From NCBI GenBank assembly GCA_942486035.1, contig CALNXK010000014.1, forward strand, positions 2,187,501 through 2,251,500: a stretch of 64,000 nt of DNA. The letters run 5' to 3'. The notes under the pieces are model-generated. The model was given only the letters and a program-made list of their open reading frames with translations, searched no databases and had not been told where the DNA came from. The position numbers and the translations under genes are program-made. Shown here piece by piece: positions 1-11,267 of the stretch. Position 1 is the first letter of the stretch; every line of letters begins with the position of its first letter. This DNA comes from Porites lobata. Its lineage: Eukaryota; Cnidaria; Anthozoa; Scleractinia; Poritidae.

Positions 1-822
1 TCTGTTCGGACGGACGAGTGTACGATTTAGACTAACGTCATGACCAAATTTTTTTCGCACTCATAGGTTTTAAAATTTCGTTAGCAGTGGAACCTCCGCT
101 GTTAATTTTTTCAAACTTCTGCCAATAACTGCAAAAAGAAGGGAAACTGTGAGTTATTTGTCAATCAACAATAAACCGAGATACGTCAACAACGGTCATC
201 GCGGAGACGTACGTTTCTTTGCTTGTAAAGTTCTCAGCTCTTTCCCGGCCTCAGTCGCTTACTGATTTAAAATGCATGTAGGTGAGCCCATAGTTTGGTT
301 TCCCAGGTTTATGCAATTTCATTTACTGACCAAGTGACCATAAATGAAATATAAAATGGAAAAACTAAAAAGGGACACAAATGGGCATTAAAAGTGGAAC
401 TTGGACACGGGGTGCGTAAGAAGAATAGCTCTTGTCCTTCGTGCAACATTTATTGCTCTCTCAAGTTGAGGAACACTGCTTAGAATTCTCCTTGTTGTAC
501 GTCCATGATCTTGTCGATTAAAAAAAAAAAACGTCTGCCATGCTATTTTTTTTTAAATCTCATAACTGATGAAAATACATGTCAGCAAAAGGACTGAAAA
601 TGTCGTAATCTGGTCCGACATTTTCTTTGCCAGTTCCGCTTCAATTTCTTGTATTCTGTTCCTTACCACAGTATATCCATTCTTGTTATACACGTTTTCG
701 AAATCATAGCGTCATGGTTTCTTAAGATAGTACCCGAACTTTTCCTTCCAAAGTGGAGTAAAATTTAAAACAGATATACTGTAAAACTGTTTAAGAAGTA
801 AGCGATCGTAAAAGTTACTTAC
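1..822. other. Non-coding stretch, no gene recognised
   Basis: I see no convincing exon here on either strand. The region lies downstream of the minus-strand PAN exon that starts at 1173, so later exons of that gene could lie here or beyond the window edge, but I could not identify one. Short A and T runs are present. Confidence 0.4.
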
Positions 823-1173
823 GATAAAGCCAATATATTGTTGATAGATGCATTCGTCTTTTTTATCAAGAACTCTGGCCTCGTCTTCGGGAATTCCGTT
901 TTGATGCAGGTAGCATGTTCCCTTATCAGGGCTGCTTGGTGTTCGGCAGTATGTGTGTGCGACGCAGCTGTTTTCCGATAGACAAGCTTGACTGCATTTT
1001 ATCTCACTAACAATTTTCATTTTTCTTATTATGTCGGTTTTCAGCGCACTTTTGTGACGGACAAACACTGCTCCATCGAAATATCTTGCGTTTGTGGCTC
1101 GATCCCAACACGAGCATCTTGCCAAGTTTCCAATCAAAGCGAAAATGACCACGATCACCTTAGAAGTAAGCAT
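823..1173 (-). CDS. PAN/apple-type secreted protein, first coding exon
   Basis: Minus-strand exon of 117 codons. It starts at the ATG at 1173-1171 (MLTSKVIVVIFALIGNLARC), a hydrophobic N-terminus that reads as a signal peptide. A cysteine-rich module follows, with KCSQACLSENSCVAHTYC and a CYLHQNG segment, the layout of a PAN/apple domain: paired cysteines around a helix, then a Cys-bounded strand. The exon ends in ECIYQQYIGFI directly before a good donor (GTAAGT, GT at 822-821), phase 0. PAN domains bind protein or carbohydrate ligands in secreted proteins and are greatly expanded in corals. The frame stays open upstream to 1266, but the ATG at 1173 is preferred because the signal peptide begins there. 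Downstream exons were not found, so the gene is partial and its other domains are unknown. Confidence 0.65.
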
Positions 1174-3430
1174 CCTTTCATCACAAAAAATATATATTTT
1201 TCTAAATGCACTTTGCTCTGGCATTATCTTGATACGGCAATACGCCTTGACATATTTTACTTTCAATTCACCCTTTTTATTGCCAACTATTTACACATCG
1301 TAAACTGTTTATCTGAATTGTTATTAACAGGACGTGAATAAATCACGCCTCGTGTGTGGCAATATTTAAACTATCCTGCTTTTGCCTCGGATTCAGTTCT
1401 TTACCATTGGGTTTACAGAAAGAAATTATAATCCACCCTTTAAATCAGCTTCATTTAAGGTGCATGTCACAAGCAATTGTAAAGTAAATGGTTTCTACTT
1501 TTAAGTGATTATATCTAGACATCTGTCATGATTGCAGTCAAAATGTTTGAATAATATTTGAAAGAGGACAAACTAGTTTGTTCTTTTTTGTATTTATTTA
1601 GGAAACCAAAACTCATTTTGGAATGCTTTTTCCTTACCAGTATATAAATTTTCATCAGCGTAGATATATTGCTCAATAGGAATGATACATAAACAGTTGA
1701 GCTTATGCCAGAAATCATCATTCCTTAGATTAATGTTAGTTTGTTGAGCAGAATTTCAATGAAAATTTTGAAATTTTTGTACGCATTTTCTAATGGATTT
1801 TGACGTATACTTTTATTCCAAAACAAAATTGTAAATTCGAATTCGACCTGCAGAAAAAGCGCAGAGGCTGACCCAATCCTAAGGACCAACTCGTCGTGGT
1901 CGAATTGCTGGTGTGGTTAACTTATGCAGTGTAGTATAATTTATGGGGGCAGGAAGGAGAAAAATTAGTGAGGATAGTTGATTATGACATGAAATTTCTC
2001 CCATGTATTAAGTTGTGAAAACATATAGTAAGCGATCGTATTAAGAATCTTGCTGTCAGGTTAGAAGGAATTTTTGATTGCACATGAGGACCCGCATACG
2101 ACTTTTTTTTGACACCACAGGACGCTGGCGTTGTTAAGGACGCTAGGGTTTGAGTGACAAGCAATAAACTTCCTACCGCGAAAAGAAATTAGTTTCTTTA
2201 CCGTTTGGTCCAATCATCAGTGGTCAGTTATTCGATAAAGAGTCACATTTTTTAACAAGATTAAGGCGGCATCTGGCGATAGAGTAATTGAGAAGAGATT
2301 ACAATTTAACATAAGCCAGAGATTTGCGTTCTTAGCTCACGAGTTATCCAGAATAATCGCGCGTGGCCTACGACTCAAGCGTTGTCTTTCTGGTCTTTTC
2401 CAGTTTTCAGTAAAATGTAGCGTAGTTCCATATTGTATTGAATGTACGTATTGAAGGTCGCAGAACTCAAATAGAATCGGGCGAATGTTGCTAGATAAAA
2501 GCGTTGATTCAAAATCTTTATTATGTAAAACCCGCACTCCTTAAACACACAGCATACTACTCATCGTAAAGGAAAGATGGATGCCAAAGCAAATAGCAAT
2601 CATTGATCTCCGAGGCTTTGTGTGTGCAGATTCAACGAATTTCTTTGGCGTGAGCTTGCTAAAACTGCAGTTTCCGCAGTGAATCGCGTGTCACGCACGC
2701 GCTGGTGTGTTGTGTTCGTATTTTTATGGCATTGTACATTCACCGCACTATAGTTAAAAATTTAACCAAAACAATGGAAATAATAATTGACTTTTTCTTT
2801 ATATGGAAGTAGTGTGACATTATGACTTGACCTCTGATCGAATACATGTAAAGCCGACATTGCATTCTTGAGATGAATGTAAAAGACGGTGTGTGCGTCT
2901 TTCGATTTATGACATTACGAGAAGAAGACGGTCTTCCTATGCCTTCAAAATGTTTCTGAGCCTAACGATATTACGACAAACGTGTAAGTGGTAATATTCA
3001 TCGGCAGTCTGGTAGGCATTTTGATGTTGAAAACGTTAGATCTTCTAATCCGACTGTATTTGTTTGGTGACTATTATGCATGAGCATAAAGCGTGTGCAA
3101 ACGGGCTACATAAAAGATTTCCGTTATTTAATGACGACGGGTTGCGGAATACTATTGTTAGTAGATGAAGATGTCATAGTAGAGGCAGAAAACACAGAGA
3201 CAATAAGCGATCAAATGGATTCGGTCGAATAGTGAAATCGTCATCCCGCCAAAACGTCTCCAAAGCCCGCCAAAAATTACCAAATCTCGCCTCTTCCGCT
3301 ATTTAACTCTTTATTCAGTCAAGAAAAAGCTAGGTATTGCAGGATTTTAGAAAATTAGGTATGGGAGTGGAAATCATTGTTAACATGTTTCAAGGGTGAC
3401 TATTTTTTTTAAAAAAGACAGGGCGTGCGG
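1174..3430. other. Intergenic, no gene recognised
   Basis: Both strands carry only short, compositionally random frames. The first ~150 bases should hold the promoter and leader of the minus-strand PAN gene, but the AT-rich block near 1190 is too close to the ATG to be called a TATA box. I see nothing else specific. Confidence 0.4.
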
Positions 3431-4430
3431 CGAGTTTTATTGTAATGCCATGGTGTTCTTAACTCCTAAGTGCGATTTTTAAAGCAACAGAAACACTAGA
3501 TGGCGCGCCCGTGATTCTGTGAGTTAGACACTACGGCATTATGAAATCACTTGTGCACGAAGTGAAAATTTAAAGTTTAATATGTTTAAGCTTGAGTAAG
3601 CGAGTTTTATTGTAATGCCATGGTGTTCTAAACTCCTAAGTGCGATTTTTAAAGCAACAGAAACACTAGGTGGCGCGCCCGTGATTCTGTGAGTGTAGAC
3701 ACCACGGCATTATGAAATCACTTGCGCTCCAAGTGGAAATTTAAAGGTTAATATGTTTTAGCTTGAGTAAGCGAGTTTTATTGTAATGCCATGGTGTTCT
3801 AAACTCCTAAGTGCGATTTTTAAAGCAACAGAAACACTAGATGGCGCGCCCGTGATTCTGTGAGTTACACACTACGGCATTATGAAATCACTTGTGCACG
3901 AAGTGAAAATTTAAAGTTTAATATGTTTAAGCTTGAGTAAGCGAGTTTTATTGTAATGCCATGGTGTTCCAAACTCCTAAGTGCGATTTTTAAAGCAACA
4001 GAAACACTAGGTGGCACGCCCGTGATTCTGTGAGTTTAGACACCACGGCATTATGAAATCGCTTGCGTACCAAGTGGAAATTTAAAGGTTAATATGTTTT
4101 AGCTTGAGTAAGCGAGTTTTATTGTAATGCCATGGTGTTCTAAACTCCTAAGTGCGATTTTTAAAGCAACAGAAACACTAAGTGGCGCGCCCGTGATTCT
4201 GTGAGTTTAGACACCATGGCAGTATGAAATCACTAGCGTACCAAGTGGAAATTTAAAGGTTAATATGTTTTAGCTTGAGTAAGCGAGTTTTATTGTAATG
4301 CCATGGTGTTCTAAACTCCTAAGTGCGGTTTTTAAAGCAACAGAAACACTAGGTGGCGCGCCCGTGATTCTGTGAGTTAGACACCAAGGTATTATGAAAT
4401 CACTTGCGCAAAAACTGGAAAATTAAGGGG
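3431..4430. repeat. 170-bp satellite array, about 5.8 units
   Basis: Units begin with CGAGTTTTATTGTAATGCC at 3431, 3601, 3772, 3942, 4113 and 4284, a period of 170-171 bp. The last unit decays near 4430. Two unit types are visible. Units 1 and 3 carry CACTTGTGCACGAAGTG and GTTTAAGC; units 2, 4 and 5 carry a CAAGTGG variant and GTTTTAGC. Units 1-2 and 3-4 therefore look like a duplicated ~341-bp dimer, a small higher-order repeat. Every unit holds one copy of CACTAGRTGGCGCGCC or a one-base variant, all on the plus strand. The period is close to nucleosome length. No coding frame runs through the array. Confidence 0.95.
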
Positions 4431-7400
4431 TTTACAAGCTACAAAAGCTATATGTGTGTCTTAGAGTGCTTTTTAATAGGAAGATTTTCTTGTAGGAGAC
4501 CTTCCGCCAGTTATATTTTTCGGCATTTATTATTAAAAGATTTGTTTTCTCGTTACAAATAAAACACACGTGGCAAAATTCCCATTTCCGGCACTTTTAG
4601 TACGTCCTAGAAACTGGAAAGCACAGTACGTAACCGTTTATTCGGAAGAAGGCTTTTCTTTTTCTTTTTGATATTTATTTAGAACAATACTGTTCCGATC
4701 CGTTCGCGGAGAATCTCTACTAATGCGGTTACATTTCGAAAACAATATTTTTGTGGACTCGCGTTCTCCTCGCGCGCGTCCTTTTGCTTTTAATCACCTG
4801 GAAACTTTGGTTTTACGTGGTAGTTACAAAGAAACGTTTCGGCGCGGCCCGCACAATGTAAATAAATTTAAGTAAAGTGGCCGAGTGTTCTGAAGTTGCT
4901 CTCTTTGAAAATTTTTAAAATAGAATCGAAGATGTATTTACGGAGGTTCCGGTTATCGTTTGGGGACAAAAGCATATTTTGATTGTGTTAATTGCTCCTG
5001 TCGGAATAAAATGTCATATGAATTAGCAAGATGACGTGCGAGTAATAAGTTCCAGGGGTTTCTCATGGTTTCCGACCTTCGGTCCTGCACTATGTTGTCA
5101 ACACTTCCTTTGTTCTATATTGCGCAATCGGTCAATTCAGATGACCGTCGTACACGTATCCAAGGCTTGCGGGTCATCATGTTGCTGTTGTGAATTGTCA
5201 GTGAATTGCATGAGCGAATAAATAGAATCATTTATACTCAAGCCGGCTAAGAAAAGATTCATTCCTTTTTGCTTCCATAGAGGGCTGTTGTATTTTCCTA
5301 TAGAACAAGAACCAGCAATAGTACTTTATCAAGTTTGCACGTGACAAAGCACAAATTGTGAGTAAACACCTCACACTCGGGCTGATGTAGGTCTATTCAT
5401 TCTTGCTCTGATATTAAGATTGACCAAGACAGTGGGTGGTAAAGCAGAAAGCATATCAGACGTTAAGACACTCCTTAAGCAATAATCTCTTTTGTACTTT
5501 CTTTTTTTTTCTACACGAAATGATAGACAAGTGGACTTTCAGAAATCATGAAAAAGATGCAAGGAATAACACCATGTCAGCAGATGAAGGTGGGATTATT
5601 TGTCACACTGCCGAAAAGATAAAAAGAGGCTCTTTATCGTACGACCTATTGTACCTTACTACCGATCGATCGCTGAAATCTTAGTTAATCGATGTTGACA
5701 GCAAAGCTATTATCCTTTAATTTTTACGAACTGTCCAATTAAGGATTAATTTCGATAGTTTCAGATAGGGCTTTCCTTTACAAATAGGCAAACTGTCCAA
5801 TTTAAGAAAAATAGGACAGCTGGTCTAAGCCAATCAAATGTCAGAAAATACAACAGGCAATGCAAACTAGCCAATCAGCGCCAAGTTCATGTGATAACGC
5901 GCCAAAAAAAGTTTCCTTGGCTGACGGCGGTTCGTCGGCGAACTCTCTTGGCTTTTTGTTGCTGTGAATAATGTCGTTTTGTTTTGCTGCTGTTTTATTT
6001 TGGCTTCTTGTCCGGGCCATTTAAAAGGAAAATTTATGACCAAACTGATGAAAGTTTGTATTGGAAACAATCAACGTATAGATTCTTGAAAATGTACACT
6101 GGGCGCTGAAACTTTGGATAAGAATAAGAAAACACTGATACTTGTGTTTAGATGTTGGCATTACAAAAACAAAAGGACAAAGTCTGAGGAAATCGTTTGA
6201 GGTAACGAATGAAATGTTTGTTTTCAATAGTTTCTGTATTTAAATTAAGTATTTGCGTTGTTGCTTTGTCTTCTTTGTCCTCGAAATTGCCTACTGCCTC
6301 GTCCAATTTTGGGTGTCCTCGGAATCTTTTTTCATCCAGTTATTTCCAAATTGGACAGCATTTAGTCCTATTACATATACTAATGGTCTGCCTATTATTA
6401 GCTTGAAACGAATGGCTGTACTGTTTTCCGCGCTGATCGGGGAAAGAAAAAATGAACGCCTGATGGTGAACCTGAGCGGCATTATACATGATTGGAGAAA
6501 TGAAGGATCTCAGGTGGTTCAACGTTAGTGCAGGTTTTTCTAGTATCCCAGTAAAGAATGCGGCATATCTTATCGAAAAGCAGTTGCAAGCAGACTCTTC
6601 ATTCGAATTCTATGATTGGGCAGTGATCTCCCTTGGGGATTCAAAAACGTTTTGTCTTTAATGTTGCCTACAACTTAATAACACCTGCAAATCTTATTTG
6701 CATAAGCCCTCTCCTTAACAGGACCCTCTGAACATTAAAATCCTATTACTTGTTGGCAGGTAATAGGCGAATAATCAATATTTGCGATTGTTAAAATAGC
6801 TGGAAATTTCTTACCAACAGCGCGCGCTCTTATTTGGTTGCTTCGAGGTCAGGTGACATCTAACAATGAAACTGTTTCCCACCAAAATTGTCAGAGGGTA
6901 ACAGTGCACTGTTACCCGCGAATGTTGACTGACGACTGCCGTTACAGCGGGGTCTAATGAATTTCCACCTTCAAAATTTTCCAGCGTTATAAAATAATAG
7001 CTTAAAGACTGGTCCCTCGCAAAACAGTTAATTTTGTTTTCACTCGGGACCATTCATTTACTATAACACCCCCACCAGTAATAAACCTGTCCAAAGTAAC
7101 CCAGGCCCACTACCTGAATTTCATAAAATCCTTTCGAAGATAATACGCAAATTGCGTAGTGCCTGATGTCTTTGATCCTACCAGTGTTCCCAGTTTGAGT
7201 GTTGCCGTCGCGAGGAAGCAGGTACTTTTATGTACTATCTAAAATGGTAGTTGTCCCTGGCCTATATTTTACTCGAATGCACTTCGATCCTTACAGCCTT
7301 ATGAAAGTGGAGTGCCTAAGGTTTTCAGGGCAACGACTTGTGATCTGTGAGTATCGTGAATGGCCGACCATAGAAAAAGATATGAGATTACTTTTCGCGA

Positions 7401-7599
7401 AATCCAAAGCTAGAATCTCTGCCTCCGTTCTACACCAACGTTAGCGAGATTTCCAAGGGGAAATTAACCATTCACGTGCACCTCATACCTCGTTAAAGAC
7501 TCAAACACCTCCTGAGATTCTTTTTTTTTTTTTCACGTCAGACATAATAGCTTTCACCCTGAAAATCCTCAAAAATATTCGTCTGTGGAGCATAACGTG
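4431..7599. other. Intergenic, no gene recognised
   Basis: This 3-kb stretch has several frames of 60-90 codons (for example 5436-5684 and 6253-6528 on the plus strand), but none has a recognisable domain, good splice borders or a signal peptide. The only structured item noticed is the palindrome at 6896-6917. Confidence 0.4.
6896..6917. repeat. Perfect 22-bp palindrome
   Basis: GGGTAACAGTGC followed by its complement GCACTGTTACCC forms a gapless palindrome. It lies in a 200-bp block that may be a degraded MITE, but I could not define outer terminal repeats. Confidence 0.8.
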
Positions 7600-7855
7600 C
7601 CATAAATAATGCGTTTTATTATATGGTATTAGGTAAATCTGTGCGCTCTGATTGGTTCTCTCTCGGTCGGGATTTGGCAGTACGGACCGTGTCCATGGAA
7701 ACAGTCTAAGCCGTGTAGTTTTGTTTTGGATCAAAGCCGGCAAATTCAAATTTGCAACCAAAACAGCGAGAAAAAAAGATGTGAATATTGTCATTCTTCA
7801 TTGCGAAACTACCAGAAAAAGCTAAGAAGATTGAAATTTTACTGAGATTTCAAAG

Positions 7856-8265
7856 ATGGATGAAGAAGACGACCATTCTCCGAGCGAGTTCAGTAATATC
7901 CTGAAGATCTGGAAACTTTTGATGTAGAAACTGAAACAGGCATCACCGAAAGCCAGGAGGCCAAAGACGATTTGATCAACCGACAGAAAATTGCAAACAC
8001 AAACAAGAAAACGGCTACTGATATGAACACTCTTCTCCGCTACATTGAAGCTAATGGTATGAAAAATGAGAAAATTGAAAGCTTACCTGCGTCCGAGCTT
8101 GACCACTTTGTAGAAATTTGTTTTAACGCACGGAGGAAAAACGGAGAAGGATAAGAGCCAGCGACTCGTTTCCAGTTTTCAGCCCAGTATAAGCTTACAG
8201 CGATACTTAGAAGAAATATCCATTTAACATATCCAAGGACAATGACAGCATTGATCATATTGCCA
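7856..8265 (+). pseudogene. Crypton/KIAA1958-like N-terminal ORF relic
   Basis: From the ATG at 7856 the sequence reads MDEEDDHSPSEFSN. A 2-base insertion near 7897 then moves the frame, which continues as PEDLETFDVETETGITESQE and on through INRQKIANTNKKTATDMNTL and LDHFVEICFNARRKNGEG to a stop at 8152. Beyond the stop the same lineage of sequence is still visible as EPATRFQFSAQ. This resembles, from memory, the multicopy cnidarian ORFs related to KIAA1958, ZMYM and QRICH1 proteins, which derive from Crypton tyrosine-recombinase transposons. Here the gene is dead: one frameshift, one stop, and no C-terminal recombinase region. The family call is moderate; the decay is seen directly. Confidence 0.55.
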
Positions 8266-8696
8266 TTACTTAAGCTTGCTTACATTATTGACGTTGGTTG
8301 CTTGGCCATCAGTTAATGCCTGGAACACCTAAGCGGTGGTTTGCTGAAAGTAAAAGTGAGAAAAGGAGGAGTTATCACGGCTGCAGTAGAAAATTTAATG
8401 TGCATCAGACCTGTGGCAAGGGATCTACCGTCGAGTACAGTCAGCTAAAATACAGACTTGCAGTACTGTAATTAGGGCCGCTCAAAACAACTGAGATAAG
8501 AAGTGGTGTATAACGTTAAGCAGCTGAATTTACAACTGCATAAATGTATTTGTTTTATAACGTTTGCGCAAGTGATCGTGAAACACAACAAGAACTCTTA
8601 TAACAGTGAAGGCTGAAAACGTTCCTATTTGTGGTCATTTTTTGACAAAGATGAGCACTCTTCAGTTCTTGTAGACGCTCCATTGTATCCTTCTAG

Positions 8697-9002
8697 GGTA
8701 CACTGATTGCCTGCTTTGAGCAGCGTTACCTTCAAGGATCAGTGAAGACCGTTCCACACTATAAACTTAAGAGGCACCAAATTAAGACTCTTAACGTTTC
8801 TTCATTGTTATCTTGTGGACAGTTGTGCCTAGCGGAGCCCAGATGTGTTTCGACCAACTTTGGAATTTCAGACGATAATAATCTTGTTTGCGAATTGAAC
8901 AATTGCGGTACTATTTCCTTTAAACCTCACAAATAACTTACTTATGAAGAACGATTTGTGTTTTCTCGCTATTCAGATCGCTTTCCAAATTCAGAAACAA
9001 AG
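8697..9002 (+). pseudogene. PAN/apple exon interrupted by a stop
   Basis: After an acceptor (CCTTCTAG, ending 8696) the plus strand encodes ACFEQRYLQGSVKTVPHY, then a PAN core with LSCGQLCLAEPRCVSTNFG and CELNN. The frame hits TAA at 8934-8936 (KPHK-stop), yet continues without a shift as LTYEERFVFSRYSDRFPNSE up to a clean donor at 9002/9003 (AAG|GTAAGC). The conserved continuation and intact donor suggest that the stop is a recent point mutation or a sequencing error in a real exon. The exon ends in phase 0, whereas the next recognisable exon at 9541 needs one carried base, so a small exon between them is missing or lost. Together they would encode a PAN + glycine-rich secreted protein. Confidence 0.65.
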
Positions 9003-9540
9003 GTAAGCTTACTTTCAGAGAACTTTAGTGAATGATTTTAGGAACCAATAGCCTGGTGACCACTTTTTAATGTGTCACAAAAATTGTCTGGCTTGTCTTT
9101 ATAATACTTGGTGTATACTATTAGTTGAACGTTTGTGAAACATATGGAACTTTCTTTCACTCCTAATGAGGCAGTTCATGAATAAAGAAAGTAACAAATT
9201 TTGGAAAAGTAAAGTCCTTTGTTGAAACAGGGAGGCCAAATTAAACACAGCCGTCATATTTTGTCAAGTAGCCATTGTCCATTTTGTTTGTTCAAGTTGC
9301 TCTGAAAGTTAAACGCCAACATCTTGATTTATGGCTGTTAGTCCCCAGCAACCCTTTGTTTTCTAATTTCAAAACGCGCTATTTTGCTGTAGAAGCGCAA
9401 TTATCCGTCTAGTTTTGTCCATATACAGTTCTTTATACTCTATCTAAATACTCACACGGGCTAGCCATGGCCAGAGATTGTATGTATTTGTTCTTCACCA
9501 TAACGAAAAAATAAAGTTACATCATTTCATCTCCTTATAG

Positions 9541-10289
9541 ACATCTACTTTCACTTCACTTCTCTTGGAGCTGCGGGACGATTTGGACCAACCAGCAATG
9601 CCAACCAGGGTACCTCACTGGAAGGGATCTCAGTTCAAAAGGGCCTACAAACGTGGATTGTTCCAGTGACGGGCCAGTATCAAGCTGAACTGTGTGGAGC
9701 TTCAGGTGGAAGAGGCGCTAGAGTAAAAGGAAGCATTCATCTGCAAAAGGGAACGCAGCGGAAGGTCTTAGTTGGGCAAAAGGCTACTGGAGGAGGTGGT
9801 GGTGGTGGGACGTTTGTTGTGTTCGCTGCTGATGGAAGTCCTTTGGCCGTAGCTGGGGGTGAGGGTACGGCAGATGTTGCAGATGGTGATCCAGGGCAAG
9901 GCATAAATTTTGGCATTGTTAATGGTGGGGGAAAGGCGAAAGGAGGGAACGTCTGCGTATCAAAAAGCCGTTTTGATACTGTAACAGGAGTTGGTGGAGG
10001 GAGCGGCCTTATATCTGACGGAAGATGCTTCGTAAAATCTTTTACTGCCGGAGGCAGAGGGGGTTTCAATAAAGACGGTCCGTGTGCAGGAGGTTTTGGC
10101 GGCGGTGGTAACTGCGGGGGAGGGAGTGGATTCTCTGGCGGAGGTGTTCAAGTTGCCAGGAATATAATGAATATCCATGCAAGAGGGGGAGGGTCCTTCG
10201 TTCCTAACGGGAAATGGGCAGCTACTTCCGGAGGCTGTTTCGCAAGGGACGGATTTGCTATCTTTGAATTAGTTTCACTGGGTCACTGA
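9541..10289 (+). CDS. ALK/LTK-type glycine-rich domain, terminal exon
   Basis: The exon follows an acceptor (CTCCTTATAG at 9531-9540) and stays open to TGA at 10287-10289, about 248 codons. It reads LGAAGRFGPTSNANQG, WIVPVTGQYQAELCGASGG, LQKGTQRKVLVGQ, a seven-glycine run before TFVVFAADG, LAVAGGEG, and a second glycine block ending in GGFGGGGNCGGGSGFSGGG. This order of strands and glycine clusters matches the glycine-rich domain of ALK and LTK receptor kinases, which in vertebrates forms part of the ligand-binding face. No transmembrane segment or kinase follows, so the product is secreted or was cut from a longer ancestor. The nearest upstream coding exon is the PAN exon at 8697-9002. A candidate ATTAAA polyadenylation signal sits at 10361-10366. 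Confidence 0.75.
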
Positions 10290-10377
10290 AGAGAGATGTC
10301 AATGATTCTTTTCTATTTGTTTTTCTTCGTTCTTCTTGGTGTAAGTTAGAAATAAGGAAAATTAAATACTACCAATA

Positions 10378-10707
10378 CCGTAAAATTCCGAAAACAAGCC
10401 CCGGGGCTTATATTTTTCAAAGGCCCTTTTTGAGGGGCTTATTTTTGGAGGGGCTTATATTCGGAGGGGCTTATCTAAGGAGGGAAATTTGCGTTTCAAA
10501 ATCGATTGGGCTAGCCTTACAGTTGGAAGTAAATCTACCGTTTTTGCTTTGTTTTACTTCGTATTTGAGGGCAATTTCCAAGTACAAGCCCCCGGGGGGC
10601 TTATATTTGGAGGGGCGATTTAACGGAGGGTTTTTGCGTTACCGGACTGGGGGGCTTTTATTTAGAGGGGCTTATACGTGGAGGGTCTTATTTTCGGAAT
10701 TCTAAGG
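10378..10707. mobile_element. 330-bp MITE with TA duplication
   Basis: The termini are CCGTAAAATTCCGAAAACAA at the left and the complement of CCTTAGAATTCCGAAAATAA at the right, flanked by TA at 10376-10377 and 10708-10709. The interior repeats GGGGCTTATATTTGGAGG-like motifs in both halves. A TA target site suggests a Tc1/mariner-mobilised element. No transposase is present. Confidence 0.75.
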
Positions 10708-10709
10708 TA

Positions 10710-11263
10710 GGTTTAAATTACATTAGTTGCACAAATTGTGATTTATGAAAAATGCAGATTGCCTAAATGTTTGATTAAGAGCACAGGATGATATTGGGAG
10801 TAATCATGAATCCCGATAAAACGCCAACCCGTGTGTTTATGCCCCCCATAACATTTCTCATTAGGACATTTGACGTCTTTGTCGTAACGGTGACGGCAAA
10901 ACAAGTACAAAAAGTAGATGGGAGGAGATTAACTATTGCTTTTAACGATTTTGCAGCTAAGGAGCAACTAATCAATATCACTGGTAGTATGCAAGTCACG
11001 ACCATGCTTCCTCGTCTTAGATTTGCGTGTGGAAACCATTGATTAGTTAAAAGAAGAAAGAGCTAATGTAAGCTATTTTTTGCTATTATTGACCATACAG
11101 TAGTAATTGAGGAAAATTTGTATATCTTGTGAAAATATAGAAACGCTGTTGCTTTATTTCCTTTGACCAGTTTTGTACGCGCGTGTGTTTTTTTTTTGCT
11201 TTTTCTAAACCAGACTATTGCTTTGTTCATGTTTTTGCGGTACGTATTGCAACTCAGTCTTCA
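10710..11263. other. Spacer before the large TTAA element
   Basis: An 84-codon plus-strand frame lies at 10788-11042, with an overlapping minus-strand frame. Neither has a recognisable domain or supporting splice sites. I see nothing else here. Confidence 0.35.
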
Positions 11264-11267
11264 TTAA

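Noticed and set aside
1185..1200. TATA box for the PAN gene (AAATATATATTTT)
   Set aside because: It lies about 20 bases from the ATG, leaving almost no leader, and is a generic AT run.
3431..4430. CRISPR-like array
   Set aside because: Units are 170 bp and repeat along their entire length, with no unique spacers; this is eukaryotic satellite DNA.
9737..10178. Minus-strand proline-rich frames opposite the glycine-rich exon
   Set aside because: Antisense of glycine codons gives proline runs; there is no independent support.
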